Below are positions 31,272 to 40,159 of a stretch of 64,000 bases of DNA, in pieces (the first letter of the stretch is position 1; each line of letters opens with the position of its first letter). The notes under the pieces were generated by a model that had not been told where the DNA came from, did not search any database, and worked only from the letters and a program-made list of their open reading frames with translations. The stretch is from Pseudoxanthomonas sp. X-1 (GTDB taxonomy: Bacteria; Pseudomonadota; Gammaproteobacteria; Xanthomonadales; Xanthomonadaceae). The stretch is taken from positions 4,364,501-4,428,500 of the forward strand of contig NZ_CP083376.1 in the NCBI RefSeq assembly GCF_020042665.1, given 5' to 3'. The translations under genes were made by a program, and so were the position numbers.

Positions 31272-32027
31272 ATGCTGCAGGAAACTCTGATCGCCGCCGC
31301 TTCGGGGGGCAACAACGCCGCTGCTGCCCTGAACCAGATGGGCTTCTCCCACCTGATCCACGAAATGACCTCCAACCCGGGCGCCTTCGTGGTGTCGTGG
31401 GTCGTGCTGCTGACGCTGGTCTTCATGTCGGCCGGTTCGTGGTACTGGACCATCGTCAACATCATCAAGGCCGTGCGTCTGCGTTCGCAGGCCGACCGCG
31501 TGACCACCGCGTTCTGGGAAACCCCCAACGCGCAGGACGCGATCCGCGTGATGGAAGAGCAGCCGCGCAACGAGCCCTTCTCCAAGATCGCCCTGGACGC
31601 CGCCCAGGCCGCCGCGCACCACCAGCGTGCCGAGTCCACCGGTGCCGGTGAGACGCTGAGCCGCTCGGAGTTCGTCGACCGCGCCCTGCGCCAGGCCGTC
31701 ACCCGCGAGAGCACCAAGATCCAGAGCGGCATGATCTGGCTGGCGACCGTCGGCGCGACCGCCCCGTTCGTGGGTCTGCTGGGTACGGTGTGGGGCATCT
31801 ACGGCGCCCTGATCCGCATCGGCGCGACCGGCAACGCCGGCATCGACGCGGTGGCCGGCCCGGTGGGTGAGGCGCTGATCATGACCGCCATCGGTCTGTT
31901 CGTCGCGATCCCGGCCGTGTTCGCCTACAACTTCTTCAGCAAGCTCAACGCGACCACCATCGCCAAGTTCGACACGTTCGCGCACGACCTGCACGACTTC
32001 TTCGCCACCGGCGCCCGCGTGCGCTGA
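31272..32027 (+). CDS. exbB: TonB-complex proton-channel protein ExbB
   Basis: A 251-residue inner-membrane protein of the TonB-ExbB-ExbD motor. Three hydrophobic segments are visible: FVVSWVVLLTLVFMSAGSWYW, GMIWLATVGATAPFVGLLGT and ALIMTAIGLFVAIPAVFAYNF. The MotA/TolQ/ExbB signature is ATVGATAPFVGLLGTVWGI, and GPVGEALIMTAIGLFVAIPA holds the conserved pore-lining region. The length is close to that of E. coli ExbB (244). It follows tonB by 69 nt and precedes two ExbD genes. Confidence 0.94.
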   Translation: MLQETLIAAASGGNNAAAALNQMGFSHLIHEMTSNPGAFVVSWVVLLTLVFMSAGSWYWTIVNIIKAVRLRSQADRVTTAFWETPNAQDAIRVMEEQPRNEPFSKIALDAAQAAAHHQRAESTGAGETLSRSEFVDRALRQAVTRESTKIQSGMIWLATVGATAPFVGLLGTVWGIYGALIRIGATGNAGIDAVAGPVGEALIMTAIGLFVAIPAVFAYNFFSKLNATTIAKFDTFAHDLHDFFATGARVR

Positions 32028-32070
32028 TCCGGCCTAGACACGAACTGACCGATAGGTATCCGGAGGCCAC

Positions 32071-32502
32071 ATGGCATTCAGTAGCGGGGGCGGCAGCGGC
32101 GGCCCCATGGTAGACATCAACGTCACGCCCCTCGTGGACGTGATGCTGGTGCTGCTGATCATCTTCATCATCACCACGCCGCTGATGCAGCAGAAGGTCA
32201 AGGTGCAGCTGCCCGAGACCACGTTCGTCCCCAACCAGGACGAGCTGGCCAAGCGATCGCCGCCGATCAACATCGCGGTGCTCGAGGACGGCTCGATCTA
32301 CTGGAACGACGAGCCGGTCACCAAGGATGTGCTGGAGTCGCGCTTCTCTTCTGCCGCCCAGCAGACGCCGCAGCCGTCGATCAACCTGCGTGGCGACAAG
32401 ACCACCAAGATGTCCACGATCAACGAGATCACCCGCATCGCGCAGGGTCAGGGCATGCTGGACGTCGGCTTCGTCTCCACCAAGCCGAAGAAGGGGGGCT
32501 GA
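32071..32502 (+). CDS. exbD: biopolymer transport protein ExbD, first copy
   Basis: A 143-residue ExbD/TolR protein. A short cytoplasmic N-terminus MAFSSGGGSGGPMVDINVTP leads into one transmembrane helix ([20 protein letters not shown]) carrying the essential Asp (VDVML). The periplasmic domain runs QQKVKVQLPETTFVPNQDEL to TKPKKGG. It forms the proton-conducting unit with ExbB. It shares the N-terminal pattern of the neighbouring exbD copy, with a gap of only 3 nt between them, which suggests tandem duplication. Two ExbD paralogues are also known in the Xanthomonas campestris tonB operon. Confidence 0.93.
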   Translation: MAFSSGGGSGGPMVDINVTPLVDVMLVLLIIFIITTPLMQQKVKVQLPETTFVPNQDELAKRSPPINIAVLEDGSIYWNDEPVTKDVLESRFSSAAQQTPQPSINLRGDKTTKMSTINEITRIAQGQGMLDVGFVSTKPKKGG

Positions 32503-32505
32503 TCC

Positions 32506-32916
32506 ATGGCCTTTAGCAGTGGAAGTGGCAAGGGCGCCATGGCCGAGATCAACGTGACGCCGTTGATCGACGTCATGCTGGTGCTGTTGATCATCTTCAT
32601 CGTGACCGCGCCGATCATGACCTACCCGATCGACGTCGCCCTGCCGCAGCGGTCGCAGACGCCGCCGCCGACGACAGAGCCGCCGCCGCCGATCGACCTG
32701 CGCATCGACGCGTCCAACACGATCTACTGGAACAACAACCCGGTGGCCGTGAGCGCGTTGCAGAGCATGATGGAGAACGAGGTCCAGAAGGATCCGACCA
32801 ACCAGCCGCAGCTGCGCATCGACGCCAATCCGGACTCGCAGTACGAGACGATGGCCCAGGTGCTCGCCGCCGCCAAGAACGCGCAGATGCTCAAGATCGG
32901 TTTCATGCAGCAGTAA
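32506..32916 (+). CDS. exbD: biopolymer transport protein ExbD, second copy
   Basis: A 136-residue ExbD paralogue starting [20 protein letters not shown]. The helix [20 protein letters not shown] keeps the essential Asp. The periplasmic part is more Pro-rich than in the first copy ([20 protein letters not shown]) and ends [16 protein letters not shown]. In X. campestris the second ExbD of this operon is dispensable for iron uptake but needed for some plant-related functions. By analogy this copy may have a special receptor or condition. A terminator-like hairpin lies downstream at 32944-32974. Confidence 0.92.
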   Translation: MAFSSGSGKGAMAEINVTPLIDVMLVLLIIFIVTAPIMTYPIDVALPQRSQTPPPTTEPPPPIDLRIDASNTIYWNNNPVAVSALQSMMENEVQKDPTNQPQLRIDANPDSQYETMAQVLAAAKNAQMLKIGFMQQ

Positions 32917-32943
32917 TCGATCGGCGCCTGCGTGTTCGCTTCG

Positions 32944-32974
32944 ACGCCGCTCCGCAAGGGGCGGCGTTGTCGTT
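32944..32974 (+). terminator. terminator-like hairpin after exbD2
   Basis: The stem ACGCCGCTCC-GCAA-GGGGCGGCGT pairs with one G-T wobble and has a GNRA tetraloop. It is followed by a weak T-rich stretch (TGTCGTTT), 28 nt after the exbD2 stop. Confidence 0.55.
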
Positions 32975-33156
32975 TGTGCGAAGCGCGGAAGCGGTCGTCC
33001 ATCCGGTCGGATCTGTTTTCCCCAGCGCCGCGTCAATAGAAAGGATGCGGGCGCATGGGCGTCGCGTGCCGCCGGGATATCAGCACATCACCACGGACCA
33101 TTTGCCAGAATGAAATTCCGCCTTTCTACTTTCCGGCCCTTACGTTCGCCCAGCCC

Positions 33157-34146
33157 GTGATTTCCTTCCAGCACGTCAGCAAGACCTACCGCAGCGGCGG
33201 GCGCGAGATCCACGCCTTGCGCGGCATCGATCTGGAAGTCCACCGTGGCGAGGTGCTGGGCGTGATCGGCCACTCGGGCGCGGGCAAATCGTCGCTGCTG
33301 CGCCTCATCAACGGACTGGAGACGCCGACTTCCGGCGCGGTGCTGGTCGAAGGGCAGGCCGTGGACCCGAAGGCCAGGGCCGCACTGATCGCGCTGCGGC
33401 GCCGGATCGGGATGATCTTCCAGCACTTCAACCTGCTCAGCGCGCAGACCGCCGCGGGCAACGTCGCGTTCCCGCTGCGCCTGGCGGGCCTGCCGCAGGC
33501 CCAGGTCCAGGCGCGGGTGCGCGAGCTGCTGGCGCGGGTCGGGCTGGAGCAGCAGGCCACGGCGTATCCGGCACAGCTGTCCGGCGGGCAGAAGCAGCGG
33601 GTCGGCATCGCACGCGCGCTGGCGACCGGGCCTTCGATCCTGCTGTGCGACGAGGCGACCAGCGCGCTCGATCCGCAGACCACCGCCTCGGTGCTGGACC
33701 TGCTGGCCGACCTCAACCGCGAGCTGGGGCTCACCATCGTGCTGATCACCCACGAGATGGAAGTGGTGCGCCGTATCTGCGACCGCGTCGTCGTGCTGGA
33801 TGGTGGTCGCGTGGTGGAGGAGGGTGAGGTCAGCGAGGTGTTCCTGCATCCGCGGCATCCGACCACACGCACCTTCCTGGACGACGACGCGGCCGTGGTC
33901 GAACGTGCCCAGCCCGGGCAGCAGCTGCTGCGCGTGACCCTGCTGGGCGAGCAGGTCCACTCGCCGGTGCTGGGCGCGACCCTGCGCGAGGTCGGTGCCG
34001 AGTACTTCATCACCTCCGGGCGTGTCGATACGCTCAAGCAGCTGCCGTATGGCCAGGTCACGCTGTCGGTGGACGCGCGCCTGAGCGAGGCGGTGGTGCA
34101 GCGGCTGGCCGAGCGGGGCGTCCACGCCCAGGCGGTGACGCCGTGA
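33157..34146 (+). CDS. metN: methionine import ABC ATPase MetN (GTG start)
   Basis: A 329-residue ATPase of the methionine uptake system. Walker A is VIGHSGAGKSSLLRLING, the Q-loop is GMIFQHFNLLSAQT, the signature is AQLSGGQKQRVGIARAL, Walker B is LLCDEATSALDPQT and the H-loop is VLITHEMEVV. Residues from about 250 form the C-terminal NIL (ACT-like) domain that gives methionine feedback inhibition: VHSPVLGATLREVGAEYFI. The frame is open from 33055, but homology to MetN begins at VISFQHVSKTYR, so the GTG at 33157 is used. It overlaps metI by 4 nt. Confidence 0.92.
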   Translation: MISFQHVSKTYRSGGREIHALRGIDLEVHRGEVLGVIGHSGAGKSSLLRLINGLETPTSGAVLVEGQAVDPKARAALIALRRRIGMIFQHFNLLSAQTAAGNVAFPLRLAGLPQAQVQARVRELLARVGLEQQATAYPAQLSGGQKQRVGIARALATGPSILLCDEATSALDPQTTASVLDLLADLNRELGLTIVLITHEMEVVRRICDRVVVLDGGRVVEEGEVSEVFLHPRHPTTRTFLDDDAAVVERAQPGQQLLRVTLLGEQVHSPVLGATLREVGAEYFITSGRVDTLKQLPYGQVTLSVDARLSEAVVQRLAERGVHAQAVTP

Positions 34147-34832
34147 TCGGGCTGCTACTCGCCGGCGGGTCCTCGCATCTGGACGCGCAGAGGTGGGGCG
34201 AGATCGCCGTGGCGCTGAAGGACACGCTGGTGATGCTCGGACTCGCGTTTCCGCTGACGCTGGCCGCCGGCATCCCGCTGGGCCTGCTGCTGTTCCTGAC
34301 CGGGCGCCGGCAGCCGGGTGCGCGGCCGGTGCTCAACGCCGTCGTCGCCTTCGTGGTCAACGTGCTGCGCTCGGTGCCCTTCATCCTGCTGATGATCTGC
34401 CTGATCCCCGTCACGCTGTGGGTGGCCGGCACGTCGCTGGGGGTCAAGGGCGCGATCCTGCCGCTGGTCGTGGGCGCCGCGCCGTTCTACGCACGCCTGG
34501 TGGAATCGGCCCTGAGCGAAGTGGACCGCGGCGTGCTGGAAGCTAGCCAGGCCATGGGTGCGAGCACGCGCCAGCTGATCCTGCGCGTGCTGCTGCCCGA
34601 GGCGCTGCCGGGGCTGATCGTCGGCGCCACCGTCACCGCGATCGCGCTGATCGGCTTCACCGCGATGGGCGGCGCGATCGGCTCGGGCGGCCTGGGCGAC
34701 CTGGCCTACCGCGAAGGCTATCTGCGCTCGCATACCGACGTGGCCGTGGTCACCGTCGTGCTGCTGGTGGCGATGGTGCAGCTGGTCCAGGTCGCAGGCG
34801 AGCGGCTGGCGGCGCGCTTCAACCATCGCTGA
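34143..34832 (+). CDS. metI: methionine ABC transporter permease MetI
   Basis: A 229-residue permease with five hydrophobic segments: LVMLGLAFPLTLAAGIPLGL, VLNAVVAFVVNVLRSVPFIL, GAILPLVVGAAPFYARLV, GLIVGATVTAIALIGFTAMG and VAVVTVVLLVAMVQLVQVAG. The coupling loop EASQAMGASTRQLILRVLLP carries the EAA motif that docks on MetN. VDRGVLEASQAMGAS and GLGDLAYREGY are typical of MetI. It overlaps metN (ATGA junction) and is followed 27 nt later by metQ. Imports L- and D-methionine with MetN and MetQ. Confidence 0.95.
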   Translation: MIGLLLAGGSSHLDAQRWGEIAVALKDTLVMLGLAFPLTLAAGIPLGLLLFLTGRRQPGARPVLNAVVAFVVNVLRSVPFILLMICLIPVTLWVAGTSLGVKGAILPLVVGAAPFYARLVESALSEVDRGVLEASQAMGASTRQLILRVLLPEALPGLIVGATVTAIALIGFTAMGGAIGSGGLGDLAYREGYLRSHTDVAVVTVVLLVAMVQLVQVAGERLAARFNHR

Positions 34833-34859
34833 GACCTCCCCCTCACTCCTGGAACCCCT

Positions 34860-35666
34860 ATGAACCTCCTGCGACTCCTTGGCGTGCTGACCACCCTGGC
34901 GCTGGCCGGCTGTGGCAACGGCACGCCTTCCAGCGACGATGCGCACGGTGCGCCGCTCACTGTCGCCGCCACGGCGGTGCCGCACGCGGAGATCCTGGAA
35001 GTCGTCAAGCCGATCCTGGCCAAGGAAGGCGTGGCGCTGGACATCAAGGTCTTCAACGACTACGTCCAGCCCAACGACCAGGTCGTGCAGGGGCACATCG
35101 ACGTGAACTACTTCCAGACCGAGCCGTACCTGGCCGCCTACAACAAGGATCGTGGCACCGATCTGCAGACCATCGTCGGTGTGCACATCGAGCCGTTCGG
35201 CGCCTATTCGCGGCGCTTCAAGTCGCTCGATGCGCTTCCCAACGGCGCCGATGTCGTGATCCCCAACGACCCCAGCAACAACAGCCGGGCGCTGATCCTG
35301 CTGGACAAGTTCGGCGTCATCAAACTCAAGAATCCGGGCAATCCGCTGTCCACGCTGCGCGACATCGTGGCCAATCCGAAGCAGCTCAAGTTCCGCGAGC
35401 TGGATTCGGCGATGCTGCCGCGCGTGCTGGACCAGGTGGACCTGGCGCTGATCAACACCAACTACGCGCTGGATGCCGGGCTCGATCCCACGCGCGATGC
35501 GCTGGCCATCGAAAGCCGCGACTCGCCCTACGTCAATTTCCTGGTCGGCCTGCCCGCCGCCAAGGCCGATCCGCGTGTGCAGAAGCTCGCCAAGGCGCTG
35601 ACCGGGCCGGAGGTGCGCGCCTTCATCGAGTCCAAGTACAAGGGCGCGGTGTTGCCGGCGTTCTGA
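34860..35666 (+). CDS. metQ: methionine-binding lipoprotein MetQ
   Basis: A 268-residue NlpA-family substrate-binding protein. The signal MNLLRLLGVLTTLALAGC ends in a lipobox (LALAGC). Mature residues show TAVPHAEILEVVKPILAKEG, VFNDYVQPNDQVVQGHIDVN, NYFQTEPYLAAYNKDRGTDL, VIPNDPSNNSRALILLDKFG, ALINTNYALDAGLDPTRDAL and FIESKYKGAVLPAF. All are conserved in MetQ. It captures methionine for MetNI. Third gene of the metNIQ operon, and close to (25 nt before) an NADP-oxidoreductase gene. Confidence 0.95.
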   Translation: MNLLRLLGVLTTLALAGCGNGTPSSDDAHGAPLTVAATAVPHAEILEVVKPILAKEGVALDIKVFNDYVQPNDQVVQGHIDVNYFQTEPYLAAYNKDRGTDLQTIVGVHIEPFGAYSRRFKSLDALPNGADVVIPNDPSNNSRALILLDKFGVIKLKNPGNPLSTLRDIVANPKQLKFRELDSAMLPRVLDQVDLALINTNYALDAGLDPTRDALAIESRDSPYVNFLVGLPAAKADPRVQKLAKALTGPEVRAFIESKYKGAVLPAF

Positions 35667-35691
35667 AGGGCCAACCTGCCGAGGTGATCGA

Positions 35692-36714
35692 ATGAGCGCG
35701 CAGCACAATACCCGCATCGTGCTGGCTTCGCGGCCGACTGGAAGGCCCGGCGCGGAGCATTTTCGCCTGGAGCAGGTGCCGATCCCGCAGCCCGGGGATG
35801 GCGAGGTGTTGATCGCCAACCGGCTGCTCTCGATCGATCCGTACATGCGCGGCCGGATGGATGCCGGTCGGTCCTATGCCGCGCCGGTGCCGCTGGATGG
35901 GGTGATGGAAGGAGGCACCGTGGCCCAGGTGCTGGTGTCCAGGGCGCCGGGGATCGTGCCGGGCCAGTGGTTCCTCGCGCATGGCGGCTGGCAGACACAC
36001 GCGGTCGTGCCGGCGGCCCAGCTCACGCGCAGACTGGACCCGGATGCCCCACCGCTGAGCACGGCGCTGGGAGTATTCGGGATGCCCGGCTTCACCGCTT
36101 ATGCGGGGCTGCACGAGATCGGCCAGCCCAAGGCGGGCGAGACGTTGGTGGTCGCGGCGGCGAGTGGTCCGGTCGGTGCGACCGTGGGGCAGTTGGCCAA
36201 GCTGAAGGGCGTGCGCGTGGTCGGCATCGCCGGCGGCGAAGCCAAGCGGGCCTATCTGGAGCAGCTTGGCTTCGATGTGGCGCTGGATCATCGTGCGGCG
36301 GACTTCGCCGATGCGCTGGGTGCGGCGGTGCCCAATGGGATCGATGTCTATTTCGAAAATGTAGGCGGGGCGGTGTTCAAGGCGGTGCTGCCGCACTTGA
36401 ACGATTTCGCGCGCATTCCGGTGTGCGGCACGGTCTCGACCTACAACAGCCGGCATCAGCCGATCGAGGGGCCGGATCTTCTGCCGGGTTTCATGAGTCA
36501 GGTGCTGCGCCAGCGCCTGCTCGTGCGTGGATTCATCCAGCGCGACTTCGCGGCGCTGTTTCCGCAGTTCGAGCGCGACATGCGTCAGTGGCTGCTCGCC
36601 GGCCAGATCCGGTATCGCGAGACGATCGTGCAAGGCCTGGAACAGGCGCCGCAGGCGCTGGCGGATGTGCTGGACGGGAAGAACTTCGGCAAGCTGGTGG
36701 TCAAGCTCGACTGA
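35692..36714 (+). CDS. NADP-dependent oxidoreductase, CurA/MDR zinc-less type
   Basis: A 340-residue medium-chain reductase of the leukotriene B4 12-hydroxydehydrogenase/CurA group. Diagnostic blocks are NRLLSIDPYMRGRMDAG, GMPGFTAYAGLHEIGQPKAG, the cofactor motif VVAAASGPVGATVGQLAK (AxxGxxG), VCGTVSTYN and DVLDGKNFGKLVVKLD. No zinc-binding Cys residues appear. The family reduces alpha,beta-unsaturated carbonyls (alkenals, quinones) with NADPH. It lies 25 nt after metQ and may share that transcript. A 565-nt repeat-bearing spacer follows. Confidence 0.88.
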   Translation: MSAQHNTRIVLASRPTGRPGAEHFRLEQVPIPQPGDGEVLIANRLLSIDPYMRGRMDAGRSYAAPVPLDGVMEGGTVAQVLVSRAPGIVPGQWFLAHGGWQTHAVVPAAQLTRRLDPDAPPLSTALGVFGMPGFTAYAGLHEIGQPKAGETLVVAAASGPVGATVGQLAKLKGVRVVGIAGGEAKRAYLEQLGFDVALDHRAADFADALGAAVPNGIDVYFENVGGAVFKAVLPHLNDFARIPVCGTVSTYNSRHQPIEGPDLLPGFMSQVLRQRLLVRGFIQRDFAALFPQFERDMRQWLLAGQIRYRETIVQGLEQAPQALADVLDGKNFGKLVVKLD

Positions 36715-37279
36715 GGCGCGGTTTGCCATGAGCTCATGCGTGCTCGGAATTTGTCTCGGCGCATGCCTCAGGGTTTACTGAAGCTGCGTTCCACGTGACG
36801 CGCCCCTTGGGTTGGGGGAAGGGCTGCACCAGTCGTCGCCTTGTGGGAGGTGGCGGCTGGTGCAGCAGGCTGTCGTGCTGCTGAGCCCTGTGGATCTCTC
36901 TTTCGTCTTTTGGACATCGCACGCCGACCGCGCCGCGCCGATTGGCGCGCTTGATGAGTGAACCTTCGGGTCTCTTGCGGTGGATGATCGCTGCGTGTGC
37001 GCGTGCTGACTTCGGTGTGGGCAGCGGTCCGGCGGGCGGCGGCCGCTTTTCCCTCAGTCAGGGCATCCTGCCGTGAGTCGGGCGCTCGGCGTCGTGCCTC
37101 GCTAGGCGCGGCCACCGCCCGCCAGACCGCTGCCGCGCGCGTCACGTTTGAGGACTTCGACTCGAAAAAGCTTCAACCCATCGACCCCGTGCCCGCTGCG
37201 AGTATCTAAGCAGCGAGGTCGCCGATGCTCGGCTGTGGCCGGTCGCACTGCCATTTCGGCGCGTGGGTGCTTGGCGGTG
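36715..37279. other. 565-nt intergenic region with palindromic repeats
   Basis: No gene is supported. An imperfect hairpin GCTGCACCAG ... CTGGTGCAGC spans 36823-36866 soon after the oxidoreductase stop but lacks a T-tract. The 115-nt repeat copy B fills 37020-37134. A degenerate parS-like core GTTCCACGTGAC lies at 36788-36799. Because pdxJ is convergent, no promoter is expected here. Confidence 0.55.
37020..37134. repeat. 115-nt palindromic repeat, copy B
   Basis: Opposite orientation to copy A at 17924-18038. It begins GGCAGCGGTCCGGCGG and ends CCAGACCGCTGCC, so the arms pair. The loop includes CAGGGCATCCTGCCGTGA and GTCGGGCGCTCGGCGTC, which match the complement of copy A. Similarity reaches into the flanks (GGATGATCGCTGCG at about 36980 and GTTTGAGGACTTCGA at about 37146). 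Confidence 0.75.
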
Positions 37280-38056
37280 TCAGGGCTGCGCCGCGGCGCC
37301 GGTGATGGAGAGGTAGCGGCGCACGGTGGTGTCCAGGCCGTCGTAGAGGGCTTCGGAGATCAGGGCGTGGCCGATGGAGACTTCCCGCACGTGGGGCACG
37401 GTGTCCAGGAACAGGCCCAGGTTGTCCTGGCTCAGGTCGTGGCCGGCGTTGACGCCCAGGCCGAGCGCTTGCGCATCGCGCGCGGTGGCGGCGAAGGCGT
37501 CGAGCGCCGGTTGCGGTGCGCCTGCGGCGCAGGCCTCGGCGTAGGGGCCGGTGTACAGCTCGATGCGGTCGGCGCCCATCGCGGAAGCCTGCCCCAGGTC
37601 GCGGCAGCCGGCGTCGACGAACAGACTGACGCGGCAGCCCAGCGCCTTGAACTGCGCCACCAGCGGCGCCAAACGCGCGCCATCCCGGGCGAAATCGAAG
37701 CCGTGGTCGGAGGTGAGCTGGCCGTCGGCGTCGGGCACCAGGGTGACCTGGGCCGGGCGGACCTGTTCGCAGAGCGCGACCAGGCCGGGATAGCCGGGCC
37801 TGGGCGGCGCGAAGGGATTGCCCTCGACGTTGAACTCGACCTGGAACTGCGCGGTCAGCGCGGCCAGGGCGATGACGTCCTCGGCGGTGATGTGGCGCCG
37901 GTCGGGGCGCGGGTGCACGGTGATGCCCTGGGCGCCCGCCGACAGGCAGGTGCGCGCGGCGCGCAGCACGTCGGGCTCCTCGCCGCCGCGCGAGTTGCGC
38001 AGCACGGCGATCTTGTTGACGTTGACGCTCAGGGCGGTGCGCGGCTCAGGGGCCAT
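37280..38056 (-). CDS. pdxJ: pyridoxine 5'-phosphate synthase
   Basis: A 258-residue TIM-barrel enzyme that joins 1-deoxy-D-xylulose 5-phosphate and 3-amino-2-oxopropyl phosphate to pyridoxine 5'-phosphate. Conserved blocks are [33 protein letters not shown] (catalytic His), FNVEGNPF (catalytic Glu), [34 protein letters not shown] and [14 protein letters not shown]. Length is near the usual 240-260. Its start overlaps the end of the small membrane-protein gene upstream, so both are probably one transcript. In X. campestris pdxJ sits next to the tonB-exbBDD operon; here metNIQ, an oxidoreductase and a repeat separate them. Confidence 0.95.
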   Translation of the reverse strand: MAPEPRTALSVNVNKIAVLRNSRGGEEPDVLRAARTCLSAGAQGITVHPRPDRRHITAEDVIALAALTAQFQVEFNVEGNPFAPPRPGYPGLVALCEQVRPAQVTLVPDADGQLTSDHGFDFARDGARLAPLVAQFKALGCRVSLFVDAGCRDLGQASAMGADRIELYTGPYAEACAAGAPQPALDAFAATARDAQALGLGVNAGHDLSQDNLGLFLDTVPHVREVSIGHALISEALYDGLDTTVRRYLSITGAAAQP

Positions 38057-38315
38057 TGCGCGGGTCCGCGGTGGGGGCCTGTTCGGCGGCCTTGCGTGCC
38101 TTGGCCTGCTCGCGCAGGCGGTGCAGTTCGACCGGGTCGATCATGCCGCGTCCGTCGGACGCGCCGTTGCCGGCGCGGGCGGCGTACCAGCCCAGCGCCC
38201 AGGCCACCAGCAGGCCGAGCGCGGCCAGCAGCATGACCACCATCAGCGCCATCGACGTGGTGCGCAGGGCCACGCCCATCGCGCCCAGCGAAAGCAGCAG
38301 GAAGAGCCAGTACAT
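38046..38315 (-). CDS. small membrane protein of unknown function
   Basis: An 89-residue protein starting [20 protein letters not shown]. Two hydrophobic segments (about 1-17 and 22-45, [19 protein letters not shown]) are followed by a basic C-terminal tail, [20 protein letters not shown]. The family is not recognised. Its 3' end overlaps the pdxJ start by 11 nt, which suggests co-transcription and translational coupling. Codon usage is as GC3-rich as in the neighbours, which supports a real gene. Confidence 0.7.
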   Translation of the reverse strand: MYWLFLLLSLGAMGVALRTTSMALMVVMLLAALGLLVAWALGWYAARAGNGASDGRGMIDPVELHRLREQAKARKAAEQAPTADPRNGP

Positions 38316-38375
38316 GGGATACCGCGCGGGCCGGGAAGACGCCAGGATTCTACCGTTCCACGCGACCGGCGCGCG

Positions 38376-39830
38376 CTACAGCAGCGGCGAAGCCAGGCGG
38401 GCGAGGGCCTCGGGCAGGCGGTTGCGCCACAGCGATCGGTTGCGCGCGTTGTGCACGGGCGTGGCGCTGGCGAACTCGCCTTCCAGCAACGCCGCCAGGC
38501 GCTGGCCGAAGCCTTCGTCGCGGAACAGCAGGGCGACCTCGAAGTTCAGCCGGAAGCTGCGATGGTCGAAATTGCTGCTGCCCACCACCGCCAGATGCCC
38601 GTCGCACAGCAGCGCCTTGGTATGCAGCATGCGCGGGCCGTACTCGTACACCTTGACCCCGGCCGCCAGCAGCTCGTCGAAGTAGGACCGCGCCGCATAG
38701 GTGACGAAGCGTGAGTCGCTCAGCTTGGGCACCAGCAGGCGCACGTCCAGGCCGGCCAGCGCGGCGGAGGTCAGCGCCATCATCGCCGCCTCGCCGGGCA
38801 CGAAGTAGGGCGTCACCAGCCAGACGCGCTCGTCGGCGTCGTGGATCGCGCCCACCTGCAGGCGGTGGATGGCCTCCCAGTCCGAGTCAGGCCCGGAGGT
38901 CAGCACCTGCACGGGAATCTCGCCCGGTGGCGCGTCTTCCTTCGGGGCCCACAGCACGGTCCCGGCGAAATCGGCGCGGCCCTGGCCGCTGGCGTAGATC
39001 CAGTCCTCGACGAACACCTGCTGCAGGCCGCGGACGACCTCGCCCTCCACGCGCAGGTGCAGGTCGCGGTAGGCATCGGCGCGCAGGGCGTCGTTCTCCT
39101 CGTCGGTGATGTTGATGCCGCCGGCGAAGCCGACCGTGCCATCGATCACCACGATCTTGCGGTGCGTGCGCAGATTGACCCAGGGCCGGCTGAAAGGCTT
39201 GAACTGGGTCGGATGGAACCAGCACTGCTCGGCACCGGCGTCCAGCAGCGGCTTGAGGAAGCGCCGGTTGACCTTGCCGGCGCCGACCGCGTCCAGCAGC
39301 AGGCGCACGCGCACGCCGGCGCGGGCGCGCTCGATCAGCGCATCGCGCACGCGCGTGCCGGTGCGGTCGCGCTCGAAGATGTAGTACTCCAGGTGGACGT
39401 GGTTGGTAGCCCCCGCGATGGCCTCCAGCAGCGCCTCGTAGGTGGCCGCGCCATCGACCAGCAGGTCCGCGCGCGTGGCCGAGGCGGGCGGCAGGCCGGT
39501 CACCGCCTGGCCCAGCAGGGCCAGTTCGGTGCAGAACTGGTCCGGTGGGCAGATCGCCTCGTGCGCGTCCATGCCGTCGCGCGAGCGGTGGCGGCGCAGG
39601 CGCTGGCGCTTGATCTTCTGCGGGCCCAGCGCGAAGTAGATCAGGAAGCCGATGTAGGGCAGGGCGGCCAGCGACAGCAGCCAGCTGAGCGTGGCCGCCG
39701 GCTCGCGCTTCTGCAGGATGATCCAGCCGGCCAGCACCAGCAGGTACACCACCCAGGCGGTGGTGAGGTAGGACTTCAGGTGCGGGATGTCCGCGATGTC
39801 GTGCCACAGCGTGGCGAGTGCGTCGAGCAT
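38376..39830 (-). CDS. cls: cardiolipin synthase (phospholipase D family)
   Basis: A 484-residue enzyme that condenses two phosphatidylglycerols into cardiolipin at the inner membrane. The N-terminus has two transmembrane helices ([18 protein letters not shown] and [19 protein letters not shown]). Two HxKxxxxD phospholipase D motifs are intact: [17 protein letters not shown] near residue 225 and [19 protein letters not shown] near 405. [11 protein letters not shown] and [17 protein letters not shown] are typical of ClsA. The start at 39830 opens the hydrophobic N-terminus. It is divergent from the leucine-degradation operon with a 329-nt spacer. Confidence 0.94.
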   Translation of the reverse strand: MLDALATLWHDIADIPHLKSYLTTAWVVYLLVLAGWIILQKREPAATLSWLLSLAALPYIGFLIYFALGPQKIKRQRLRRHRSRDGMDAHEAICPPDQFCTELALLGQAVTGLPPASATRADLLVDGAATYEALLEAIAGATNHVHLEYYIFERDRTGTRVRDALIERARAGVRVRLLLDAVGAGKVNRRFLKPLLDAGAEQCWFHPTQFKPFSRPWVNLRTHRKIVVIDGTVGFAGGINITDEENDALRADAYRDLHLRVEGEVVRGLQQVFVEDWIYASGQGRADFAGTVLWAPKEDAPPGEIPVQVLTSGPDSDWEAIHRLQVGAIHDADERVWLVTPYFVPGEAAMMALTSAALAGLDVRLLVPKLSDSRFVTYAARSYFDELLAAGVKVYEYGPRMLHTKALLCDGHLAVVGSSNFDHRSFRLNFEVALLFRDEGFGQRLAALLEGEFASATPVHNARNRSLWRNRLPEALARLASPLL

Positions 39831-40159
39831 GGGGCGATTGTAGAAGGCGCGTGCGACGCGCAGGCGACTGCAGGCACCTGGCCGGATCCGCTGGCATGGG
39901 ATTTCCCGTTGGGCGAGCACAGCGCGTCCGCCAACATCGAGAACGCGCTGGAAGGCCTGGCCGAATACACTGCAGTGCAGACCCTGGCCATCAATCGCGC
40001 GCAGGCCAGCGGCGCGGGACGCAAGGCCGCCGGACGGCGGCCGCGCCCGGCGTCGCCAGGCCGGGCATCGATGCGTTCGTTGTGCAGTGCGCGATGCGTC
40101 CTGCCTCACGCCGCTGCCACCCTGCGCGTGCCCGCACGTTTCGCAACACGAGACCCGAT
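39831..40159. other. cls-mccB spacer, no confirmed gene
   Basis: No complete gene is visible. On the plus strand about 39885-40010 reads as plausible protein ([20 protein letters not shown], then [18 protein letters not shown]) with GC-rich third positions but no start codon or family match. It may be a remnant of a deleted gene. The mccB promoter must lie here or just upstream; none was clear. Confidence 0.4.

Noticed and set aside
32917..33156. SAM riboswitch or Met box upstream of metN
   Set aside because: I could not find the conserved SAM-riboswitch helices or an AGACGTCT-type Met box; only a terminator-like hairpin belonging to the exb operon is evident.
36788..36799. A fourth parS site (GTTCCACGTGAC)
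   Set aside because: Only about 12 of 16 positions match and the right half is lost.
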